Below, piece after piece: positions 7,170-14,062 of a stretch of DNA of 14,062 bases (position 1 is its first letter; every line of letters begins with the position of its first letter). A model generated the notes under the pieces. It worked only from the letters and a program-made list of their open reading frames with translations. It made no database searches and had not been told where the DNA came from. The DNA is from a bacterium TMED6 (lineage in GTDB: Bacteria > Fidelibacterota > Marinisomatia > SCGC-AAA003-L08 > D37C17): positions 16,685 through 30,746 of the forward strand of contig NHBL01000029.1 of NCBI GenBank assembly GCA_002167465.1. Reading direction: 5' to 3'. Position numbers and translations under genes: made by a program.

Positions 7170-9404
7170 TTATGCTTTCATAATTTTTTCAAGTGAATCA
7201 AAATATGCAGTTTTCAGTTTATTTTTCTTCACATCAATTAAATCATTAATTTTTAAATCACAAGAATCTGTGACCTTTCCTATAGTTTGAGTATACACAT
7301 TTAATTCTTGTGCTTTTTCAATTAAAGAATGTAAATCTTTTTCTTTGACAGTAACAATAATTACACTTTGACATTCGCCAAAAAGAAGCTCATCAGTTCT
7401 TACTTTTCTTGAAAAATTAATTTCTGCACCTATATTATTTTCAGAAAAAAGTATCGATTCAGATATATTTACTGATAAACCACCATCTGATATATCATGA
7501 GCTGAATTAATTAAACTATTTTTTATGGCGTATAAACATAATTCTTGTACGTCAAGTTCAGATTTAATGTCAAAGTTATGAATTGGTCCTTCAATTTTAC
7601 CATGTATTGTTTTAAGGTATTCTGATCCTCCTAATGTAGGATTTAATGCCCCTAAACATACAATAAAATCACCAGGGTCTTTATAAGTAATAGAAGTAGT
7701 TTTAGATATGTCATCTATAAGCCCTACCATACCTATTACAGGTGTTGGATATACAGCACCTTCAGTATTTTCATTATAAAAACTAACATTCCCTCCTGTA
7801 ACAGGTGTTTTTAAAGCCCTGCACATTTCACCCATACCAAGAACAGCCTGTCTGAATTGCCAGTATATTTCTGGGTCTTTTGGGTTTCCAAAATTCAAAC
7901 AGTTTGTAATAGCAAGTGGTTCCCCACCTGCACACACAACATTACGAGCAGCTTCAGCTACAGCAATCATAGCACCCTTTTTAGGGTCTAAATAAACATA
8001 TCTACCATTACAATCTGTACTAACAGCTAAACCTTTATTTGTATCCTTAATTCGTATTACCCCTGCGCTTTGACCAGGTCCATAAACTGTATTTGTTCTT
8101 ACAGTCGAATCATATTGATTATAGACATAACTTTTATTTGTTATATTTGGAGTTGATAGCAATGTTATTAAATTTTTGTTAAAATTATTATTTAAAGTAA
8201 GACTGTCAATATTTAAAGAGTTTACTTGTTTGTAGTATGATGGCTCTGAATACGGCATATCATATTGTGGCGCATCTCCACCTAGAACGAGAGAATCAAC
8301 AGGGATGTTTGCAACGAGCTTACTTTTTGAGTAAACCTCAAAGTTTTTTGTGTTTGTTACTATTCCAATTTCACAGCAAAGTAAATCCCATTTTTCATAT
8401 ATAGCAGACAACTCTTTTTCATAACCTTTTTTTATGACAACAAGCATTCTTTCTTGTGATTCAGATAATAAAATCTCATAGGCATTCATTCCATCTTCTC
8501 TTAAAGGCACTTTATCAAGATCTACTTTTATCCCAACTTTTCCTTTTGCAGACATTTCTGAACTTGAACATGTAATTCCTGCTGCTCCCATATCTTGAAC
8601 ACCAACTAGCCAATCTTTCTTACACATTTCAAGTGTAGCCTCTAATAATAATTTTTCAGTAAAAGGGTCCCCTACTTGAACATTCGATTTTTTTGATTCA
8701 GATTCTTCTGTTAGTTCATCAGAAGCAAATGTCGCTCCATGTATTCCATCTCGACCTGTTTTGGCTCCAACTATAAAAACAGGGTTACCCACACCTTCAG
8801 CAATAGCGCTAGCAGTATATTTTGTATCTACTATACCTAATGAAAAAGCATTCACTAATGGGTTTCCTGAATAACTTTCTTCAATCACTACTTCTCCACC
8901 TAATGTTGGAATACCAAGGCAATTTGAATAATCACCTACACCTTTTACAACATGGTCTAGTAGAAATCTATTTCTATTATTAGTAAGAGAACCAAATCTC
9001 AATGAATTCATTGACACAATAGGTCTTGCGCCCATAGTAAAAATATCTCTCATAATACCACCAACTCCTGTCGCAGCACCTTGATAAGGTTCAACAGCAG
9101 ATGGATGATTATGTGATTCTATTTTAAAAGCCGTCGCTAAATTATCACCCAAATCAACTAAGCCAGCATTTTCTTCTCCAGCATCAACTAGTAATTTATC
9201 TCCTGAACGGGGTAATGTTTTTAACATCTTAATAGAACTTTTATAAGAACAATGTTCACTCCACATAACCGAAAATATACCTAACTCCACATAATTAGGA
9301 TTTCTTCCTAAAATATCTTTTATATATGCATATTCACTTTCACTAATTCCATGTTCTTTTATAATTTCATTATTAATTTCAGGATATGTAATGTCTAGAC
9401 TCAT
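7170..9404 (-). CDS. purL: Phosphoribosylformylglycinamidine synthase, small PurL subunit
   Basis: 744 residues from the ATG at 9404, matching the small PurL of Bacillus (about 740) rather than the roughly 1,300-residue PurL with a fused glutaminase. It makes FGAM from FGAR, ATP and ammonia in purine synthesis, in complex with PurS and PurQ (not in this window). Seen, numbered from that [14 protein letters not shown] (47-57), [21 protein letters not shown] (split here: ESHNHP 96-101, GAATGVGG 109-116), DMGAAGITC (272-280), [10 protein letters not shown] (536-545) and [10 protein letters not shown] (635-644), covering both halves of the duplicated PurM-like fold. A TTG at 9419 would lengthen it by five residues and overlap tnaA, but AAAGGG (9416-9411) sits 6 nt before the ATG, so the ATG is preferred. 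It starts 1 nt after the tnaA stop. Confidence 0.96.
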   Translation of the reverse strand: MSLDITYPEINNEIIKEHGISESEYAYIKDILGRNPNYVELGIFSVMWSEHCSYKSSIKMLKTLPRSGDKLLVDAGEENAGLVDLGDNLATAFKIESHNHPSAVEPYQGAATGVGGIMRDIFTMGARPIVSMNSLRFGSLTNNRNRFLLDHVVKGVGDYSNCLGIPTLGGEVVIEESYSGNPLVNAFSLGIVDTKYTASAIAEGVGNPVFIVGAKTGRDGIHGATFASDELTEESESKKSNVQVGDPFTEKLLLEATLEMCKKDWLVGVQDMGAAGITCSSSEMSAKGKVGIKVDLDKVPLREDGMNAYEILLSESQERMLVVIKKGYEKELSAIYEKWDLLCCEIGIVTNTKNFEVYSKSKLVANIPVDSLVLGGDAPQYDMPYSEPSYYKQVNSLNIDSLTLNNNFNKNLITLLSTPNITNKSYVYNQYDSTVRTNTVYGPGQSAGVIRIKDTNKGLAVSTDCNGRYVYLDPKKGAMIAVAEAARNVVCAGGEPLAITNCLNFGNPKDPEIYWQFRQAVLGMGEMCRALKTPVTGGNVSFYNENTEGAVYPTPVIGMVGLIDDISKTTSITYKDPGDFIVCLGALNPTLGGSEYLKTIHGKIEGPIHNFDIKSELDVQELCLYAIKNSLINSAHDISDGGLSVNISESILFSENNIGAEINFSRKVRTDELLFGECQSVIIVTVKEKDLHSLIEKAQELNVYTQTIGKVTDSCDLKINDLIDVKKNKLKTAYFDSLEKIMKA

Positions 9405-9416
9405 ATTAAACCCTTT
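9405..9416 (-). promoter_or_regulatory. purL: Ribosome-binding site that decides the purL start
   Basis: AAAGGG at 9416-9411, six bases upstream of ATG 9404, within the last codons and stop of tnaA. It supports the ATG and argues against the TTG at 9419, which has no such motif at the right distance. Confidence 0.75.
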
Positions 9417-10776
9417 CAAGTTTAGCTGTAAAGTGTCTTAATGTTCTGCTTTCATAGATTATTTTAAGTCCCTTTATTTTATGGGATTTATCTTTTATTG
9501 AAGCCATAACTTCTATAACATAATCAATATGACTTTGAGTATATGTTCTTCTAGGTATCGCTAATCTAACTAATTCATTTTGGGCATAAAATATTTTTCC
9601 ATCCTTATCTTTTCCACCAAACATTAAACTACCTATTTCAGATGTTCTAATACCACCCTCAATGTACATCTGACAAGCTAAGGCTTGGCCTGGAAAATGT
9701 TGTATAGGTATATGTGGAAGAAACTTTTGAGCGTCAATATATATAGCATGACCTCCCGGTGGATTTATAATAGGAATACCTAATTCATTTAATTTTTTAC
9801 CTAAATATTTTGTAGACTCTATTCTATATTGTAAGTAATCTTCCTCAATTACTTCTTTTAATCCATAAGCAACAGCTTCTAAATCTCTACCAGAAAGACC
9901 TCCGTACGTAGGAAAGCCTTCAGTAAGAATCAATAAATCCTTTTTCTTTTTTGCTAAATTATCATCATTGGTACATAAAAAACCTCCAATATTAGCGATT
10001 GCATCTTTTTTTGCGCTAACTGAACAACCGTCAGCATATGAAAATGTTTCTTTTACAATTTCTTTAATTGATTTATTTGAGTAACCTTTTTCATTTAATT
10101 TGATAAAATATGCATTTTCTGCAAATCTACAGGCATCAAGATAAAAAGGTATCTTATGCTCCCTAGCAAGTTTTGATACTGATCTTATATTTTCCATAGA
10201 CACTGGTTGCCCACCACCTGTATTATTAGTAATAGTTAACATAATTAAAGGTATTTTTTCTACACCTTTATCTTTTATAAAAGCGTTAAGTTTTTCAATA
10301 TCCATATTTCCCTTAAAAGGGTAAGAACTATTAAAATCTTTAGCTTCTGAACAAACTAAATCATAAGGGTGAGCCCCCACCTCTAAAACGTTTGCCCTCG
10401 TAGTATCAAAATGATTATTACTTGGTATGTAATCACCATCTTTTACCATAGTTGAGAATAAAATACGTTCTGCAGCGCGTCCTTGATGAGTAGGAATAAT
10501 ATTTTTAAATCCCATCATTTCTTTTATAGTTTTTTCAAAAAATATAAAGCTATTACTACCAGCATAAGATTCATCGCCAAGCATAACTCCTGCCCATTGT
10601 TGACTACTCATTGCTCCTGTACCTGAGTCTGTTAACAGGTCAATTATAACATCTTTTGCATTAATTAAAAATAAATTATTAAATGCAGACTCGAGTATAC
10701 CAACCCTTTCATTAGAGGTGTTTAATTTTATTGGTTCTACTGATTTTATTCTAAATGGTTCAATTATTGTTTTCAA
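9406..10776 (-). CDS. tnaA: Tryptophanase (tryptophan indole-lyase)
   Basis: 456 residues. A PLP enzyme splitting L-tryptophan to indole, pyruvate and ammonia in the cytoplasm. Shared beta-eliminating lyase features: [10 protein letters not shown] (6-15), [10 protein letters not shown] (48-57), Tyr71, THQGR (96-100), FAENAYFIK (218-226), SAKKD with the PLP lysine Lys257, Arg404 for the substrate carboxylate. Three positions separate tryptophanase from tyrosine phenol-lyase: Asp124 (Thr in TPL), Ile381 (Arg in TPL) and His448 (Phe in TPL); all are of the tryptophanase type. Ser379 replaces the Val of E. coli TnaA (Met in TPL), which may tune the ring pocket. Start is TTG at 10776: an in-frame TGA precedes it directly, and GAGAG lies 8 nt upstream. 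No TnaC-like leader peptide or long leader exists, only 15 nt after parC, so tryptophan-attenuation as in E. coli is unlikely. Confidence 0.93.
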   Translation of the reverse strand: MKTIIEPFRIKSVEPIKLNTSNERVGILESAFNNLFLINAKDVIIDLLTDSGTGAMSSQQWAGVMLGDESYAGSNSFIFFEKTIKEMMGFKNIIPTHQGRAAERILFSTMVKDGDYIPSNNHFDTTRANVLEVGAHPYDLVCSEAKDFNSSYPFKGNMDIEKLNAFIKDKGVEKIPLIMLTITNNTGGGQPVSMENIRSVSKLAREHKIPFYLDACRFAENAYFIKLNEKGYSNKSIKEIVKETFSYADGCSVSAKKDAIANIGGFLCTNDDNLAKKKKDLLILTEGFPTYGGLSGRDLEAVAYGLKEVIEEDYLQYRIESTKYLGKKLNELGIPIINPPGGHAIYIDAQKFLPHIPIQHFPGQALACQMYIEGGIRTSEIGSLMFGGKDKDGKIFYAQNELVRLAIPRRTYTQSHIDYVIEVMASIKDKSHKIKGLKIIYESRTLRHFTAKLERV

Positions 10777-10789
10777 TCACTTATCTCTC
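10777..10789 (-). promoter_or_regulatory. tnaA: Weak ribosome-binding site for the TTG start of tnaA
   Basis: GAGAG at 10789-10785, eight bases before the TTG at 10776, in the 15-nt gap after the parC stop. A nearby GTG (10780-10778) is out of frame with TnaA, and the codon just before the TTG is TGA, so no alternative upstream start exists. The combination of TTG and a non-ideal motif suggests modest translation or dependence on parC translation. Confidence 0.55.
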
Positions 10790-10791
10790 TT

Positions 10792-13347
10792 TCAAAATAA
10801 AGTTAAATCATTATTAGATGAATTAGCTACGTCTGATTTTTTAGAAATATTTTTTTTATCATTATTATTATTTTTATCTTTCAAATCTTCAATTTTGCCA
10901 TCAATAAAAACAAAACTACTCATATGCAGCGATGTAGGTATTTTATTTCCAGTAGCTTTCCAACCTTTTATATCTATAAAATCATTAACTAAGATGTCTT
11001 TCTCTTTTCTATCTCCATTTTTTAACCTGAATTTATAACTTAAAGTAGAATTTGTATTAATAGTAGACTTAATAAATTTAGATGCCCTAGAGTCATCTAT
11101 AAAAGAAAATAATCTATTGGATTGATTCGTTTCTATTCTAAATCTTTTTAAATAATAAGATTTTTTTTCTCCAACATAATGTAAACATGTAATTATATTT
11201 TTATTATACTTTTGAAATAAATCAATTTCAGAATAATTAAATCTTCTATTAAGATCTAAAGATGCTATTTCATAATCTCCTGACTTGTAAATTATTAAAA
11301 CTTTATCATCTGTTTCAAATCTACCAAGAAGACTTCCTCTTTCATCAAAATTAAGTTTACCTATATTTTCTTCAAACCAAACTTTTTTTCCACCAAAAGT
11401 TGAACTACCCATTTCTGATTGTATAATTTTTCTAATAGGATGTTTTGATAGAATATTTCCTTTTGATAATTTACTTTTAATTAAAATTTCATTAAAATCG
11501 TATTCAAATTCTTTTTTATTTACTTTAGCTTTAAAATGTAAATTTATTTTAATCTTTTCAGATTCACTATTAGGGTTTCCTGTTATGTACAATATTTTAG
11601 CATTTTCTATATTTTTTGAAATTAAATATTCTTTATCTCTTAAAATAGATTCAATTGAAAATCTTTTAATATAAGATGTGCTATTATTTTTATTTAAGTA
11701 AACTACATTATAAATCATATGTCTATCATTTTTCTTCCATAAACCCGCATAAACAATGTTTTTACCTAAAAATTTCTTGTCTCCCACTTTAGTTACGACA
11801 TATGTACCATCTTGTTTAAATGCAATAATATCGTCAAATTCTGAACATTCACATAAAAAATCGTTTCCTTTTAAAGAAAATCCAAAAAAACCTTCTTTAT
11901 AATCTATATATAATTTTTTATTTGTAAGTGCTGCCTGCTTAATTTTAATTGTATCAAATTTTTCAATTTTACTTTTTCTTTCTTTATTAGCACCATACTT
12001 TTCATATATCATTTCAAAGAACCTAATAGAGTATTCTGTTATATGGTAAATATTATTTACTACCTCATCCAAGTCACTTTCAAGTTTTTTAAGTTTTTCT
12101 TCTGTTTTATCTATATCATATTTTGAAATCTTTTTTATTTTTAGTTCTGTAAGATAGATAATATCATCTTTAGTAATTTCTTTTTTTAGATTATTAGTAA
12201 ACGGAACCAAGGCTTTATCTATTATATCAATAACCAAATTCCAAGAATCTGCGTTTTCTATTAATCTATATATTTTATTTTCAATAAATATTTTTTCAAG
12301 GCTTAATAGGTGCCATTTTGTTTCTAAATCTTGTTTATCTAACTCTAACTCTTTTTTAAGAAGACTTTTAGTTTGGTCAACAGAATCTAAAAGCATTTGA
12401 TTAATATCAGAAAATACTGGCTTGTTATTTTTAATTACGCAACAATTAGGTGAGATAGAAACTTCACATTGAGTAAATAAATAAAGAGCGTCAATAGTTT
12501 TATTTGGAGATATACCTTTAGGTAAATTAATTGTTATATCTATAACTTCAGCAGTATTGTCCTCAATATTTTTAATCTTTATTTTACCATTATCATTAGC
12601 TTTTATTATAGAGTCAATTAATGAACCTGTATTAACAGAATATGGTACACTTTTAATTATTATTTGATCTTTACCAGAGACCTCTATATCACTTCTAATT
12701 CTTATTTTACCACCTTTTTTGCCTTTTTTATATTGCTCCACATCAATCAACCCACCATTTTCAAAATCAGGATATACCTTAAACGGTTTTTCATTCAGAA
12801 TAGAAATTGAAGCTTTTATTAGCTCCCTAAAATTATGGGGCAATATTTTAGTAGACAGTCCTACAGCAATGCCTTCTACACCATTTAGTAATAGTAAAGG
12901 AAATTTCATAGGAAGCGTAATTGGCTCTTTATTTCTTCCGTCATATGAATCTTGAAAATCTGTTAATCTCTTATTAAAAGCCACATCAATTGCAAAATTT
13001 GACAGTTTAGCTTCTATGTATCTAGGAGCAGCAGCTTTGTCACCAGTTCTTATATCACCAAAATTTCCTTGAGTTTCTATAAGCATACTTCTATGTGTAA
13101 GGTTAACTAAAGCATCTCCAATAGAGGCGTCGCCATGAGGATGATACTTCATTGAATGACCTATTATATTTGCAACTTTATGAAATCTATTATCATGCAT
13201 TTCATACATGGAATGAAGTATACGTCTTTGGACAGGTTTTAAGCCATCCTCCTGTTTAGGCACAGCCCTTTCTAATATAACATAAGAAGCATAATCCAAG
13301 AACCATTCTTCATAAAACTTATCTAAATATTTCATTTTATTATTCAT
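10792..13347 (-). CDS. parC: Topoisomerase IV subunit A (ParC-type, Bacteroidota-like)
   Basis: 851 residues. The DNA-cleaving subunit of a type IIA topoisomerase, which with ParE unlinks daughter chromosomes. Seen: winged-helix core with [14 protein letters not shown] (68-81), RYIEAKLS (109-116) with the catalytic Tyr110 and Arg109, tower domain to about 330, a lysine/glutamate-rich coiled coil at about 395-435 ([14 protein letters not shown]), and a divergent C-terminal domain. The gyrase QRRGGKG box is not visible, so decatenase (ParC) rather than supercoiling gyrase is favoured. Ala74 occupies the place of the quinolone-sensing Ser; Asp78 is the acidic partner. The last 30 residues are Asn/Lys-rich and disordered, ending DLTLF. 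ATG at 13347 overlaps parE by 8 nt; an ATG at 13335 is possible. Naming as parC rather than gyrA rests on the pairing and the missing box. Confidence 0.9.
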   Translation of the reverse strand: MNNKMKYLDKFYEEWFLDYASYVILERAVPKQEDGLKPVQRRILHSMYEMHDNRFHKVANIIGHSMKYHPHGDASIGDALVNLTHRSMLIETQGNFGDIRTGDKAAAPRYIEAKLSNFAIDVAFNKRLTDFQDSYDGRNKEPITLPMKFPLLLLNGVEGIAVGLSTKILPHNFRELIKASISILNEKPFKVYPDFENGGLIDVEQYKKGKKGGKIRIRSDIEVSGKDQIIIKSVPYSVNTGSLIDSIIKANDNGKIKIKNIEDNTAEVIDITINLPKGISPNKTIDALYLFTQCEVSISPNCCVIKNNKPVFSDINQMLLDSVDQTKSLLKKELELDKQDLETKWHLLSLEKIFIENKIYRLIENADSWNLVIDIIDKALVPFTNNLKKEITKDDIIYLTELKIKKISKYDIDKTEEKLKKLESDLDEVVNNIYHITEYSIRFFEMIYEKYGANKERKSKIEKFDTIKIKQAALTNKKLYIDYKEGFFGFSLKGNDFLCECSEFDDIIAFKQDGTYVVTKVGDKKFLGKNIVYAGLWKKNDRHMIYNVVYLNKNNSTSYIKRFSIESILRDKEYLISKNIENAKILYITGNPNSESEKIKINLHFKAKVNKKEFEYDFNEILIKSKLSKGNILSKHPIRKIIQSEMGSSTFGGKKVWFEENIGKLNFDERGSLLGRFETDDKVLIIYKSGDYEIASLDLNRRFNYSEIDLFQKYNKNIITCLHYVGEKKSYYLKRFRIETNQSNRLFSFIDDSRASKFIKSTINTNSTLSYKFRLKNGDRKEKDILVNDFIDIKGWKATGNKIPTSLHMSSFVFIDGKIEDLKDKNNNNDKKNISKKSDVANSSNNDLTLF

Positions 13348-14062
13348 TACCAGTATCTAACTCTTCATATTTTAGATTGTCAATAATAAATTCTTGTCTA
13401 TCTTGTGTATTTTTACCCATAAAGTACGTTACAGCATCATTAATATCTTTTTCTTGATCTATTATTATAGGCTCTAATTTCATATCTTCACCTATAAAAG
13501 TTTTAAATTCAATAGGAGATATTTCACCTAAACCTTTGAATCTTGTGATTTCATGATTTTTTCCAAGTTTGTCTTTAGCTTTGTACATTTCATCTTCTGA
13601 GTAACAGTAAATTGTTTCTTTTTTATTTCTAACACGAAATAAAGGGGTTTCCAAAATATATAAATGACCCTTTTTAATTAATTCAGGAAAAAACTGTATA
13701 AAGAAAGTAATGAGCAACAATCTAATATGCATACCATCAACATCTGCATCAGTAGCTATTACTACCCTACTATATCTTAATCCATCAATTCCATTTTCAA
13801 TATTAAGCGCATGTTGTAATAAATTAAACTCTTCATTTTCGTAAACAACCTTCTTTTTTAAACCTAAAGAATTTAATGGCTTACCCCTTAAACTAAATAC
13901 AGCCTGAGTATAAACATCTCTAACTTTAGTAATGGAACCACTAGCTGAATCACCTTCAGTAATAAATATTGTAGATTTTAATGTATTTTCTGTCTCTTTT
14001 TTATCATTATAATGTGATTTACAGTCTCTTAATTTTTTATTATGCAAATTAGCCTTCTTACT
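13340..14062 (-). CDS. parE: Topoisomerase IV subunit B, C-terminal part (cut by window edge)
   Basis: The last 240 codons are visible; the ATPase half lies beyond base 14062. ParE is the ATP-driven subunit that partners ParC. Seen, numbered from the window edge: Toprim motif ITEGDSASG (34-42) with Glu36, RGKPLNS (59-65), [10 protein letters not shown] (104-113) with Asp105, Asp107 and Asp109 for Mg2+, RFKGLGE (174-180) and the end [17 protein letters not shown] (214-230). The MGKNTxxRQEFI ending is the ParE form of the FCB group; there is no long insert in the Toprim domain as in enterobacterial GyrB. Its last codons overlap the parC start (ATGAATAA), an arrangement that implies translational coupling and matched subunit amounts. 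The true start is outside the window; internal TTG/ATG codons near 14047 are not starts. Confidence 0.93.
   Translation of the reverse strand, partial: SKKANLHNKKLRDCKSHYNDKKETENTLKSTIFITEGDSASGSITKVRDVYTQAVFSLRGKPLNSLGLKKKVVYENEEFNLLQHALNIENGIDGLRYSRVVIATDADVDGMHIRLLLITFFIQFFPELIKKGHLYILETPLFRVRNKKETIYCYSEDEMYKAKDKLGKNHEITRFKGLGEISPIEFKTFIGEDMKLEPIIIDQEKDINDAVTYFMGKNTQDRQEFIIDNLKYEELDTGNE

Noticed and set aside
9406..10776. Tyrosine phenol-lyase as identity for the PLP lyase
   Set aside because: Asp124, Ile381 and His448 are tryptophanase residues; phenol-lyase has Thr, Arg and Phe at these positions.
10718..11038. 106-codon plus-strand open frame across the tnaA/parC junction
   Set aside because: Antisense to both well-supported genes; phenylalanine/leucine/serine-rich as expected from the reverse of lysine-rich coding DNA.
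12719..12955. 78-codon plus-strand open frame inside parC
   Set aside because: Antisense to the conserved core of ParC; no start signal or domain.
10792..13347. GyrA (DNA gyrase) as identity
   Set aside because: No GyrA box is visible in the C-terminal domain and the adjacent ATPase subunit has the ParE-type MGKNTxxRQEFI end.

Overview
The window is a compact, AT-rich bacterial chromosome segment with almost every base in a gene, many lysine/asparagine codons, and gaps mostly of 1-20 nt or short overlaps. Three features frame the taxonomy. The topoisomerase IV-like pair (ParE then ParC, with the HGDASIGD helix and no visible GyrA box) is of the Bacteroidota / FCB type. PurL is the small form that needs separate PurS and PurQ. 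Several genes carry clear Shine-Dalgarno sequences (AGGAG, AAGGAG, AAAGGAG), which are uncommon in true Bacteroidota. Together these suggest an uncultured, streamlined, possibly marine FCB-group lineage such as Marinimicrobia (SAR406). This placement is inference from gene types, not from a marker-gene comparison.

Layout. On the minus strand at the left edge is the N-terminal part of ilvC (1-389), placed directly behind a 12-TM RND/MMPL-type exporter (391-2976). A strong 11-bp hairpin terminator (3014-3042) separates these from hsp20 (3067-3471), which has an unusual leader, and from yhbY (3591-3878). A plus-strand operon then runs away from yhbY: mdh (3992-4927), an alanine/glycine:cation symporter (4936-6345) and an inositol-monophosphatase-family enzyme (6346-7152). 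Converging on it from the right is a minus-strand cluster, parE (partial) - parC - tnaA - purL (14062-7170), with junctions of -8, +15 and +1 nt.

Functions. Most genes are housekeeping: branched-chain amino acid synthesis (IlvC), TCA cycle (Mdh), purine synthesis (PurL), chromosome decatenation (ParE/ParC), ribosome assembly (YhbY), small heat-shock chaperone (Hsp20). The less routine elements are a tryptophanase (indole, pyruvate and ammonia from tryptophan) buried between parC and purL, a Na+/alanine-type symporter beside malate dehydrogenase, and an RND exporter translationally adjacent to ilvC.

I found no phage, IS, CRISPR, defence or secondary-metabolite system and no tRNA or rRNA. No untranslated gap exceeds about 120 bases. 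The best candidate for something undescribed is a short hairpin in the hsp20 leader that pairs perfectly with its ribosome-binding site and looks like an RNA thermometer. It lies downstream of a palindrome that overlaps a possible promoter -35 box.
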